64,000 bases of DNA from NCBI RefSeq assembly GCF_003797775.2, contig NZ_CP060725.1, positions 310,001-374,000 on the forward strand. The letters are read 5' to 3'. The notes beneath the pieces are model-generated. The model worked only from the letters and a program-made list of their open reading frames with translations, was not told the origin of the DNA and searched no databases. A program made the position numbers and the translations under genes. Position 1 is the stretch's first letter. Each line of letters starts with the position of its first letter. The DNA comes from Sphingopyxis sp. OPL5. GTDB lineage: Bacteria; Pseudomonadota; Alphaproteobacteria; Sphingomonadales; Sphingomonadaceae. Positions 48,400-56,285 of this stretch are shown here, one piece after another.

Positions 48400-49416
48400 C
48401 TATTTCGCGCCCGCCAGCCTATCCTTCAAAAACCGCGCAACCAGCTCGTTCGCCTGATCGCTCTCGGGCGCCGCCATATAGGCCCAGAAGGCGTGCGGCA
48501 GCCCGTCGAACACCACCAGCCGCGCGTCGACGCCCTTTTCGGTCAGCGCCCGCGCGAAGATCGCTGTCGGGCTCAGCAAGAAATCGCGCGAACTGGTGAG
48601 CAACAGCGTCGGCGGAAATTTCGACACGTCGCCGCGGATCGGCGACAGGATCGGGTCGGTCATCGCCGTCTTGCCCGCATAGGCCGCGACCCAGTCGAAG
48701 CCCGGGCCCGGCATCCAGCTTTCGGAATCGCCGCGCACCCCCAGGTCCGCGCTGCCCGAGAGAAAGCCGAGCGCCGCCGGCATCGGCCGGCCGCTGCTCG
48801 CGAGCTTCGCGACGAGTTGCCCCGACAGGACCGCGCCCGCCGACGTCCCGAACACCGCGATTTGCTTCGCGCCCCGCTCCTTCTCAAGCGCCTGATACAC
48901 CGCTAGCGCATCGTCGAGCGCTGCCGGATAGGGGTTCTCGGGCGCCAGCCGATAGAGCACCGCGACCACCGGCAGGCCCGTGCGCGCGGCAATCGGGATC
49001 GTCTCGGTCAGTGATCCCGAATCGATCGCGAAACCGCCGCCGTGCAGGTTGAGCAGCACCGGCCCCTTGCCGAGCGCGCTCACTCCCTTGGGATAGATAA
49101 TGCGCACCCGCACCCCGGCGATCGTCGCTTCCTCGACCCTTACCTCGTACCGCTTCTGAAGCGCGGCCCCCATGCTCGCCTGCATCGCACCGATGAAGGC
49201 GCGGATGTCGGGGAGCGGCGGCAGCGGATCGGGCATCGCCTGCGCCGCCGCGGCGGCGGCCGCCGCCTTGCCTTCGGGGCTCAATGTGTCGGGCAGCGGC
49301 CAGTTCTGCAGGCCCAGCGTCGGCAGAGCGGCGGGCGCGACCTGCGCGGCGACGGGAGTCGGCATCGCGCTGGTCAACAGTGCGGCGAGAAGGATCGTTA
49401 TGCGGCGCTTCATCAT
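48400..49416 (-). CDS. HSL-type esterase with signal peptide
   Basis: 338 residues. A Sec signal peptide covers about 1-25 (ITILLAALLTSAM, cleavage near PVAAQ). The catalytic part has LHGGGFAIDSGSLTETIPIA, the nucleophile elbow GTSAGA and the His in LPHAFWAYM. It is the exported paralog of the esterase at 44165. The start overlaps the MFS transporter stop by 4 nt, so it is in one operon behind operator 4. Likely role: periplasmic removal of acyl groups before inner-membrane transport. Confidence 0.92.
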   Translation of the reverse strand: MMKRRITILLAALLTSAMPTPVAAQVAPAALPTLGLQNWPLPDTLSPEGKAAAAAAAAQAMPDPLPPLPDIRAFIGAMQASMGAALQKRYEVRVEEATIAGVRVRIIYPKGVSALGKGPVLLNLHGGGFAIDSGSLTETIPIAARTGLPVVAVLYRLAPENPYPAALDDALAVYQALEKERGAKQIAVFGTSAGAVLSGQLVAKLASSGRPMPAALGFLSGSADLGVRGDSESWMPGPGFDWVAAYAGKTAMTDPILSPIRGDVSKFPPTLLLTSSRDFLLSPTAIFARALTEKGVDARLVVFDGLPHAFWAYMAAPESDQANELVARFLKDRLAGAK

Positions 49417-50642
49417 TCGGCTCCCGATACGGACATGGCGTCCTGATTGGGGTGGGTGTCGGTGGCGCTGCGCCGCGGCCAGGCGCAGAGCGCGCCGAGC
49501 AGCGCGAGCACCGACATGGCCAGATAGGCGACCGCCAGACCCTGGTTCCACAGCAGCCCCGACCCGACCATCGCGACCGCGAGAACCGCGCCGAGCAGGA
49601 CCGCGTTCATCCCCTGTGCGGTGGCGGTAAGATGGCTGGGTACCCGGCGCGCGATCACCAGCATGATCCCGAGGATCGTCCCGGTCGCGGTGATGCCGTT
49701 GAGAAGCTGCCCCACGACCAGAACCGGCAGGCCGGGACTCGTCGCCATGATCGCCCAGCGCAGCGCGCCGGCAATCGCCCCCGCCACGATCAGCAGACGC
49801 GGGTCGCGGTTGCCGAGCAGCTTCGCGCCGAACCAGAAGGCCCCGATCTCCGCCGCGACCGCCAGCGCTTGCAACAGGCCGATCACCGTGGTCGAAATGC
49901 CCTGCGCTTCCCACTGAATCGCGCCGAAGCTCGTCAGAACGCCGTGGCTGCCCATGATCAGCGACGCCGCGACCATCGCGAGAATCAGGCCCCCGTCGCC
50001 GAACAGGTCGCGCCAGCGGCCGCCGACCGCCGCATCGACGGCGGTCAGCTTGCGGTCCGCGGGCAGCAGGACCGCGACGATCGCCGGAGCGATCAGCAGT
50101 GTCGCGACCATCAACGGCAACATCTTAAGGCCGAACATACTGATCGCCCAGCCGGCGGCGGCGTTCGACACCACCACCGCGATCGATCCCCAGACGCGCA
50201 ATCGCCCGAAATCGAGCGACCGGCTGCGCACCGCCATCACCGCATAGGCGTCGGTGAGGACCGGAATCTGGTCCCACATGATCGAAAAGATGATGACGAT
50301 GCCGATACGCCCGGCATGATCGGGCTCGCCGAGCAGCAACAGGATGATCGCGGCCGAGGCGAGCGAGGTATAAGCGATCGCATTGCGCACCCATCCGCGC
50401 CGCCCGACGAAGGCCGCAAAGGGCGCGACGGTCAGCAGCCGCAGGATCATCGGGATCGCGAGCAGCACGCCGATTTCCTCGGCCGAGGCACCGGTGGATT
50501 TCAGCCACAGCGGCAGGAAGGCGAAAAAGCCATAATGGACATAGAGCGCGAGATAGAGGCCCGACACGCCGAACCCGAGCCGGCCCGGATCAGCGCCGCC
50601 GGAAACCGTTCGCGGCGACGCGCTGCCCTGTGTCGAATCCAT
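49413..50642 (-). CDS. MFS transporter, HcaT/nucleoside-symporter-like
   Basis: 409 residues with about 12 membrane segments. The start region FGVSGLYLALYVHYGFFAFLPL and the pattern LRLLTVAPFAAFVGRRGW resemble the MFS_1-like group (HcaT, LacY-related). The last residues (RRSATDTHPNQDAM) are a hydrophilic tail. It is first in the operon with the exported esterase. Operator 4 lies 36 nt upstream. It probably imports the deacylated sugar or a partly acylated form. Confidence 0.9.
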   Translation of the reverse strand: MDSTQGSASPRTVSGGADPGRLGFGVSGLYLALYVHYGFFAFLPLWLKSTGASAEEIGVLLAIPMILRLLTVAPFAAFVGRRGWVRNAIAYTSLASAAIILLLLGEPDHAGRIGIVIIFSIMWDQIPVLTDAYAVMAVRSRSLDFGRLRVWGSIAVVVSNAAAGWAISMFGLKMLPLMVATLLIAPAIVAVLLPADRKLTAVDAAVGGRWRDLFGDGGLILAMVAASLIMGSHGVLTSFGAIQWEAQGISTTVIGLLQALAVAAEIGAFWFGAKLLGNRDPRLLIVAGAIAGALRWAIMATSPGLPVLVVGQLLNGITATGTILGIMLVIARRVPSHLTATAQGMNAVLLGAVLAVAMVGSGLLWNQGLAVAYLAMSVLALLGALCAWPRRSATDTHPNQDAMSVSGAE

Positions 50643-50678
50643 CGCTCTCTCCCGTTATGGGCCGCGCATAATCAAAAT

Positions 50679-50692
50679 TGATATCGATGTCA
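50679..50692. promoter_or_regulatory. LacI-type operator 4
   Basis: TGATATCGATGTCA, one mismatch from a perfect palindrome, fits the 14-bp consensus of the other three sites. It is 36 nt upstream of the MFS transporter start and marks the outer edge of the LacI-controlled locus. Confidence 0.75.
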
Positions 50693-50846
50693 TTCAAATT
50701 CGCATCGAAGGAAAGGCGGCACGCCTCGCAATCCGCGCGAAGCGGGGCGGGGAAGCTATTCTGTTGGAAATGGTGGCAGGGCTTGTATCGAACGCAGAAA
50801 TTAGCGTCTAATTTAACAATAGGTTAGGTCGTCAAGAGGGCTTAAT

Positions 50847-50870
50847 TCCCCCACACTTTCCCCCACACTT
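50847..50870. repeat. Tandem 12-bp direct repeat near element edge
   Basis: Two adjacent copies of TCCCCCACACTT lie in an AT-richer stretch between the MFS gene and the conjugation-gene relic. The surrounding 50693-51289 has no convincing gene: several frames of 80-156 codons exist on both strands but none looks like a known protein. The stretch is probably the junction between chromosome and inserted element; the repeat could belong to an attachment or integrase-binding site. Confidence 0.4.
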
Positions 50871-51289
50871 TCGTTCATTAGGCGAAAAGATTCGAACGAC
50901 CGTATTCAGAAGCGCATCCATTTTCGTGGAAAATCTCGTCTCGATCAACCCCCGTTTCGAATGAGAGAACACTCGCTCGTCTGATCAATGCAAACGATGA
51001 GAATGAGCCGGAGCGGTCACAGCATTGCTCCGGCCGGAACACCGTCGAGGAGTGGGCAGCGACAGCCTGCGATTGATTTCTGCTGGGGAGTGTTGCGGCG
51101 ACCATTCGGGCAGATCCGAGAGTTGCGGCGACCGCGCATACCGGATGATGCGCCGTATGGAGACAGTCGGGCAGCGCTTGTCGCGCGGGTGCCCGAGACG
51201 CTGTTTGAGTGCGGCTTGGCAATGGCCGAGCCTTATCGTCAAGCCAATCAACTATCCACGCGGGTGAGAAGGCGCGCGGCAACCCATTC

Positions 51290-51490
51290 TCAGATGTCGG
51301 CTCGGTAAGAAGGTGGGTCCTCAATCCATTGATCAAGCTGCGATTCACGCCAGCCGACCGAGCTTTTGCTCAGACGGATTTGCTTCGGGAAAGTCCCTTC
51401 AGCGATTTTCTCGTAGATCGTCGATCGCGACAGTCCCGTTCGCGAAATAACCGTCGGGAGGCGTACGAGTCTGTCCGTTCCTCCGCTCAT
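51290..51490 (-). CDS. AlpA-family helix-turn-helix regulator
   Basis: 66 residues: LVRLPTVISRTGLSRSTIYE then GTFPKQIRLSKSSVGWRES is the AlpA/MerR-like winged helix signature. Such small proteins regulate integrase or transfer genes in phage-like islands and integrative conjugative elements. The start follows GGAGGAAAGC, and it overlaps the DUF2274 stop by 4 nt, which supports both. Confidence 0.88.
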   Translation of the reverse strand: MSGGTDRLVRLPTVISRTGLSRSTIYEKIAEGTFPKQIRLSKSSVGWRESQLDQWIEDPPSYRADI

Positions 51491-51711
51491 GCTTTCCTCC
51501 GGCGTTGTTTGCTGAACTCCCGATCACTGCCGATGAACCGTCCCACCATCGGCGCGATTAATTTTTCGGGCGCGAGCGGGGTGGCCAACCCGTTCAATCT
51601 TGCGTGGATGGCCGCATAGTCCGCAAGATCGCGCACGAGGGATCCTGGCAGCTCGACAGTCAGCTTGACCGGCCGCTCCTCGACGACCGGACCGAGGCGC
51701 AGCTTGCTCAT
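51487..51711 (-). CDS. DUF2274 family protein
   Basis: 74 residues: KLRLGPVVEERPVKLTVELP then LVRDLADYAAIHARLNG fits DUF2274, a small protein regularly found directly after trbI in trb-type conjugative elements of proteobacteria. It has a ribbon-helix-helix-like look but no proven function. It overlaps trbI by 4 nt on one side and the AlpA gene by 4 nt on the other. Confidence 0.85.
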   Translation of the reverse strand: MSKLRLGPVVEERPVKLTVELPGSLVRDLADYAAIHARLNGLATPLAPEKLIAPMVGRFIGSDREFSKQRRRKA

Positions 51712-52931
51712 CGCCGGCTCCTCGCCAGCGGTTCCTCGAGAATAAGATCTCGGGTCACGATCACTCGCAAGGAGAAGCCCGGCCGCACTGTGAGCGTCGG
51801 CGGAACGGAAAGTTCGCGTTCGACTATCCGACGCCCGGCCTCGTTCGTGCTGTCCTGCCAACCCGAGCGTAGTGCCCGGACGAGTTCATCGCCGTCCGCG
51901 GCAAGCTCCGTGCCGATCCCAAGGAACGATGACACCAACGCTGCCCGAAGCATCCGGCCCCAGTGATTGTTCACCCGGTCCTCGGCACCGGCCAAACCCG
52001 AGGCGTCGCCCGCGGGCTGGCGATCGAGCCGGATCGACCCCCCGCCCGGAAGAATGAGACGATCCCATGCAAGCAGGACGCGGCGCTGGCCGGCTGCGAC
52101 GTCGCTGTCATACTCGCCGACAAGCCGCGCACCTTGTGGAATGAGGAGCAGCCGCCCAGTCGGGCTATCATAAACATTCTGCGTGACCTGCGCGGTAATC
52201 TGGCCGGGGAGGTCGGACCGGATTCCCGTGATCAGAGCGGCGGGGATAACCGTGCCAGCCTGAACCACGGCCGCCGAACTCGGCGCGACGATCCGCTCGG
52301 AGCTTTCGAACGCGCGCTGCGGCCCGCCGGCGAGAAAGGCTTTGCGCGCCGCCGTAGGCGTACCCGCCTCCTTGGCTGGATCTGCGGCTGCCGGCTGGCC
52401 ATCGAGAATTTCGGGCGCGGCGGCCACTGCGCTGCCGCCGCCCAGAAACAGGCGGCTTCCCTCGGCCGCCTCGCGCTCCTGCAGTGCGCGCTGCCTCGCC
52501 TGCTCCCGCGCGATTTGCCGGGGATCAGGCGTTGGCGGCCCCATCGCCGGGACGGGAACAGGCTCGCCCGCCTTTTGCGCCGACACAATCGGCCGACCGA
52601 GGTCCCCGGGGAGCGGCGGCCCGAGCTTGGGGACGGCGCCATAGTCTGCGGGCGCCCCGGTCACGGCCTCGGACCGGTTCGGCGACGTAACCTCGTAGAG
52701 CTCCTGCGCCGCCTTCGGATCGACCGGGCGCAGCGCCCAGAGAAGCGCGCCGCCGATTGCGATCCCGGCGGTGCCGCCGAGCACCGCAAGCGTCTTGCGC
52801 GAAAGGCGCATGACGCGAGGCAGTTCGCCCTCAAGACGAAAACCGTCGGGGCTCGCAGGCGCTACCACTGCCGCGTCAGGTGCCATTTCAGCGGTCGGAG
52901 CCTCGCCTTCGGCGTCCTCGGGCCGGCTCAC
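51708..52931 (-). CDS. trbI: Conjugal transfer protein TrbI (VirB10 family)
   Basis: 407 residues, full length. A cytoplasmic Pro-rich tail is followed by one membrane segment at about 45-66 (TLAVLGGTAGIAIGGALLWA), a long Pro/Ala-rich periplasmic linker, and the C-terminal VirB10 domain (VIPAALITGIRSDLPGQITA, LLIPQGARLVGEYDSDV, NHWGRMLRAALVSSFLG). In intact elements it links inner and outer membrane parts of the mating channel. Here the other channel genes (trbB to trbF) are absent, so it is probably no longer functional. Confidence 0.93.
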   Translation of the reverse strand: MSRPEDAEGEAPTAEMAPDAAVVAPASPDGFRLEGELPRVMRLSRKTLAVLGGTAGIAIGGALLWALRPVDPKAAQELYEVTSPNRSEAVTGAPADYGAVPKLGPPLPGDLGRPIVSAQKAGEPVPVPAMGPPTPDPRQIAREQARQRALQEREAAEGSRLFLGGGSAVAAAPEILDGQPAAADPAKEAGTPTAARKAFLAGGPQRAFESSERIVAPSSAAVVQAGTVIPAALITGIRSDLPGQITAQVTQNVYDSPTGRLLLIPQGARLVGEYDSDVAAGQRRVLLAWDRLILPGGGSIRLDRQPAGDASGLAGAEDRVNNHWGRMLRAALVSSFLGIGTELAADGDELVRALRSGWQDSTNEAGRRIVERELSVPPTLTVRPGFSLRVIVTRDLILEEPLARSRR

Positions 52932-53524
52932 GGGCGTACCCGCGCAGCCGACGCATCGCGAACGATACGGACCTTCTTCGCCGCCTTTCCGGCGCCCAAG
53001 CGAAGCTCGCCGCGAACGAACAACCGGTCGACGATCATGAAGCGGCCGTCGACACGGTAGTTCAGAAGCTCGGCCACGCCCTTCTCGCCGACCGCAAAGA
53101 GCGGCGGCATCTCGCCGGTCGCGATCGAAGGGCTGAACTCAACAAAGAGCTGTCGGCCGTCGTCGAACGCGCGCACCGGGCGCCATGGCGCCTTGTCGCC
53201 GCTGATCCGGTAGGCGAAGTTAAGCGACGGCAGATTGATCCCGCTGGCGGCGGGCGCGGCCCTCACACGCTCGGCTTCGGCCGCGCGAAGCGCGATCAGC
53301 TCGTCCTGCGGATAGCGCCACGAGACTGCGGCCATATAGGTCGAAGGCGTCGCGCGCAGTTCAATGTGGTAAGTTCGGCGGCTCGTGTTGATGACGGGCT
53401 CGCTTTCCTTCATCTTGCGGCCGTTCGGGACGATTGCGATCGGCACGGTGACCATCAGGGTCGCGAGCGTGCCTTCATAGCTGCCGTCGTCCTTGAGGGT
53501 CAGATTTCCGATGGTGGTACCCAT
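52928..53524 (-). pseudogene. DUF736::TrbG in-frame fusion remnant
   Basis: 198 residues in one open frame with two unlike parts. Residues 1-~43 (MGTTIGNLTLKDDGSYEGTL, then a segment ending KESEP) look like the start of a DUF736 protein. From ~44 (VINTSRRTYHIEL) to the end it is the C-terminal half of TrbG/VirB9 (SWRYPQDELIALR, FAYRISGDKAPWRPVRAFDD). TrbG is normally ~300 residues with a signal peptide; both are lost. The start follows AAGGAG. A deletion joining the two genes of one conjugative element explains this. It overlaps trbI by 4 nt. Confidence 0.75.
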
Positions 53525-53543
53525 GTCCAGTCTCCTTTGATGC

Positions 53544-53560
53544 TCGGGGACCATCCCCGA
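53544..53560. promoter_or_regulatory. Hairpin in the leader of the DUF736::TrbG gene
   Basis: Arms TCGGGGA and TCCCCGA flank a 3-nt loop, 20-36 nt before the fusion gene start. It is probably the inherited DUF736 leader. The remaining stretch 53561-53942 holds no gene I can support; short frames there have random-looking Arg/Pro-rich products. Confidence 0.4.
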
Positions 53561-53942
53561 TGGCGCCAGAAGGAGGGGCCGTGAGCCGCCGTCACCGAGC
53601 GCATGCGAGGGCGAACCCCCGCAGGGGGTTGACGGCATTAGGCGAGCCGAGCCCCGCAATCAGGCAGCCAATGAGGGAAAGGTCCCATGCAACGGGAGCC
53701 GAGGGGTCACAGCGGAACTCATGACTCCGGATGCGAAAGCCGGGGCTCACGGCTGCCCGGCCCACCCCGCTCCACGCCCCGTCCCCGCTTCCCGGCGCAA
53801 TGCCCCGCACCTTCGATCTGCCGCACCGCCGGCTCGTATCTCCGCCCCGCGGCAAACCCCCGGCACCCTCGCTTTCCGGCTTTTCATCCACAGCGATGAT
53901 ACCGCTTCGCCGCAGCGCGCCTTGACGAAGAGCAGGCAATGA

Positions 53943-53957
53943 GAACAAAGAAGGAAC
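53943..53957. promoter_or_regulatory. SOS (LexA) box of the mutasome operon
   Basis: GAACAAAGAAGGAAC is an exact GAAC-N7-GAAC direct repeat, the alphaproteobacterial LexA box on its reverse strand (GTTC-N7-GTTC). It ends 31 nt before the imuA start, the normal position. LexA should repress imuA-imuB-dnaE2 until DNA damage. Confidence 0.85.
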
Positions 53958-53988
53958 ATAAGACCAGCTTGCCGAGTTATCCGCACCT

Positions 53989-54720
53989 ATGCGCCAGTCC
54001 GCCGTTCTTGAAGAAATTCGCGCGAAAATAGCGCAAATCGAAGGCGTTGGCGCTCGTCATGACGTCATCCCGTTCGGTATCGAGGATTTCGACTCGCGAA
54101 TTCCTGCGCGCGGAATCGCCACCGGCGCGCTTCACGAGCTCGCCGGCAGTCCCGAACTGGCGGACGATGCGAGCGCCACGATCTTCCTTGCCGGTATCCT
54201 CGCCAGGAGCGACGGCCCGGTTTTCTGGTGCCTGCGCTGGCGTGATCTCTTCGCCCCCGCGCTCCATCTTGCCGGGCTCCATCCCGACCGGCTGATTCAT
54301 GTCGAAGCGGGCAGCGACACCAACGTCCTCCTCGCGATGGAGGAGTGCCTCCGCCATCCGGGGCTCGCGGGGGTCGTCGGCGAGGTCAAGAAATACAGTA
54401 CCATCGCTTCGAAGCGGCTGCAGCTTGCCGCCGAAGCCTCGGGAGTCCCCGCCTTCATCTTCCGCCGCGCCTGCAAGGCCGGCGAGCCTGCCGAAGGCAG
54501 CGCCGCCGTGACCCGCTGGCGCGTCACCGCGAGTCCGACCGAGGATCTGGGCATCCCCGCGATCGGACGCGCGCGCTGGCGCGTCGCGCTCGAGCGCGCG
54601 CGCGGCGGCAATCCGCACAACTGGATCGTGGAGGGCTGCGATGCGACGGGTCGTATCGCTCTTCCTGCCGCACTGGTCGACCGACCGGCTGCGCAGGAAG
54701 ATGCGCAAGCCGCAGCCTGA
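53989..54720 (+). CDS. imuA: Mutasome protein ImuA
   Basis: 243 residues of the ImuA/RecA-like family. It starts MRQSAVLEEIRAKIAQIEG, has the motif GIATGALHELAG in place of a Walker loop, and ends in RWRVALERARGGNPHNWIVE with the ImuB-proximal tail. It assists error-prone translesion synthesis with ImuB and DnaE2. An SOS box lies just upstream. Its last 80 nt overlap the start of imuB in another frame. Confidence 0.92.
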   Translation: MRQSAVLEEIRAKIAQIEGVGARHDVIPFGIEDFDSRIPARGIATGALHELAGSPELADDASATIFLAGILARSDGPVFWCLRWRDLFAPALHLAGLHPDRLIHVEAGSDTNVLLAMEECLRHPGLAGVVGEVKKYSTIASKRLQLAAEASGVPAFIFRRACKAGEPAEGSAAVTRWRVTASPTEDLGIPAIGRARWRVALERARGGNPHNWIVEGCDATGRIALPAALVDRPAAQEDAQAAA

Positions 54721-56188
54721 CGGCCGCGCCCCGCCCCGCCCGCTCGTCACCGCGATCCCCGACCATGGCCGGCGTATCGTCGCGGCGACGTGCCGGGAGG
54801 CGCGGATGCTTGGCATTCAGACGGGCATGACGATCACGAAAGCGCGGGCTTTCGCGCCCGAGCTCGATGTCGTCGACGGCGAGCCCGAAGCCGATCTCGA
54901 CGGGCTGCGGCGCCTCGCCCTCTGGGCAGGCGAGCGTTATTCGCCGATTGTCGCGCCCGATCCGCCCGACGGGCTCTGGCTCGACATTACCGGCTGCGCG
55001 GCTATCTTCAGCAGCGAGCGAGCCTTGCTCAAGGATCTTCACCGCCGCGTCGCAGCCTTCGGTCTCAGCCTGCAAATTGCGGTCGCGGACACGGCCGGCT
55101 GCGCGCATGCGACCGCCCGCCATGTCCCCGCCGGGCGGCCCGTCACGGTTGAACCCGGAGCGCATCGCAAGGCGATCGCGCTCCTTCCCGTCGCAGCGCT
55201 CCGCCTGCCGTCCGCCGATGTCGAAGGCCTGCGCAAACTCGGCTTCGAGCGGATCGAGCAGCTGATCGGAAGTCCCCGCGGTCCGCTCGCTAAACGGTTC
55301 GGACGCGAACTGCATCGCCGCCTCGACCAGGCACTCGGCACGCTCCCAGAGCCCATCGAACCGATCTTCCCCGAAGTGCTGCCGCAAGCCAGGCGCGGCT
55401 TCATGGAGCCGCTCGCGACGGCGGATGCCTTGGCGCAGGTGATCGGCGACCTTGCGCACGATATCGCAGGCCAGCTCAACCGCGCCGGAACGGGCGCGCG
55501 GCGCCTCGACTGCTATTTCCACCGCGTCGATGGGCAGACGCAGGCCATCCGTATCGGAACCGCCTCGCCTTCGCGCGATCCCAGGCATCTTGCGAAACTG
55601 CTCGCCGCGCGGATCGAGAGCGTCGATCCCGGTCTCGGGATCGAGGCGATGACGCTCATCGCGGCGCTCGCGGAGCGGCAGCAAGGGAGCCAGGCCGACG
55701 CGCTCGAAAATATCGGACGCCGCGGACCCGATCTTCCCGCCTTAGTCGACACGCTCGCCAACCGCTTCGGGCAGCGCGCGCTCCAGCGCGCGGCGCCGCG
55801 ACCGAGCGCGATGCCCGAGCGCTCGGTCGCCGCCCTCCCCGCGCTCGCGCCCGAGACAGGCGAGAGCTGGAGCGACTGGCCGCGCCCGTCGCGTATGCTC
55901 GCGCGGCCCGAACCGGTCGATGTCGTCGCCTTGCTTCCCGATGATGCGCCGCGCCTCTTCATCTGGCGCCGCAAACGCTACCGGGTCACGCAGGGCGACG
56001 GACCCGAACGACTGCAGGGCGAATGGTGGCGCGAGGGCGGGATTGAAGGCGAAACCCATCTCACCGTCCGCGACTATTATCAGGTCGAGACCGAGACGGG
56101 CGGCCGTTACTGGCTCTTCCGCCTCGGCGACGGGGTCAATCCGGCCACCGGCTCCATGCGCTGGTTTATTCACGGAGCGTTCGCTTGA
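54641..56188 (+). CDS. imuB: Mutasome protein ImuB (inactive Y-family polymerase)
   Basis: 515 residues. It is a Y-family polymerase-like protein: RRVVSLFLPHWSTDRLRRKM start, then REARMLGIQTGMTITKARAF, DGLWLDITGCAAIFSSE, and the ImuB C-terminal part with PRLFIWRRKRYRV. The acidic pair of active DNA polymerase IV (DE) is not present at the GLWLDITG site, in line with ImuB acting as a clamp-binding hub rather than a polymerase. It overlaps imuA by 80 nt. The stop lies inside a 33-bp tandem repeat. Confidence 0.92.
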   Translation: MRRVVSLFLPHWSTDRLRRKMRKPQPDGRAPPRPLVTAIPDHGRRIVAATCREARMLGIQTGMTITKARAFAPELDVVDGEPEADLDGLRRLALWAGERYSPIVAPDPPDGLWLDITGCAAIFSSERALLKDLHRRVAAFGLSLQIAVADTAGCAHATARHVPAGRPVTVEPGAHRKAIALLPVAALRLPSADVEGLRKLGFERIEQLIGSPRGPLAKRFGRELHRRLDQALGTLPEPIEPIFPEVLPQARRGFMEPLATADALAQVIGDLAHDIAGQLNRAGTGARRLDCYFHRVDGQTQAIRIGTASPSRDPRHLAKLLAARIESVDPGLGIEAMTLIAALAERQQGSQADALENIGRRGPDLPALVDTLANRFGQRALQRAAPRPSAMPERSVAALPALAPETGESWSDWPRPSRMLARPEPVDVVALLPDDAPRLFIWRRKRYRVTQGDGPERLQGEWWREGGIEGETHLTVRDYYQVETETGGRYWLFRLGDGVNPATGSMRWFIHGAFA

Positions 56189-56270
56189 GAATGCGACCGG
56201 CATCAAATCGCATTCGCTTGAGAAGGCAGCAGGCATCGAACCGCATTCGCTTGAGAGTGCGGCCGCCGAA
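56177..56270 (+). repeat. 33-bp tandem repeat spanning the imuB stop
   Basis: Three units start at 56177, 56210 and 56243 (the last partial), each beginning GCNTTCGCTTGAGA and containing GGCATC. The imuB stop falls in unit one. Read in the next frame the units give an 11-residue repeat (HSLEKAAGIEP type). It fills most of the gap before dnaE2. It could have arisen by slippage, or it forms RNA structure or extends ImuB by frameshift. Confidence 0.8.
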
Positions 56271-56285
56271 TAGCGGCGCCTTAGC

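Noticed and set aside
50771..50794. Minus-strand sequence GTTCGATACAAGCCCTGCCACCA shortened here to its end GCCCTGCCACCA, resembling a tRNA 3' end
   Set aside because: The would-be T-stem does not pair, and no matching 5' acceptor strand or anticodon arm was found. A decayed attachment site remains possible but is not supported.
50878..51348. Overlapping open frames of 88-156 codons on both strands
   Set aside because: None has a ribosome site, a recognisable motif or a natural composition; treated as non-coding junction DNA.
53592..53948. Several 60-118 codon frames between the TrbG remnant and imuA
   Set aside because: Products are Arg/Pro/Gly-rich without motifs, and the SOS box and imuA leader account for the end of the stretch.
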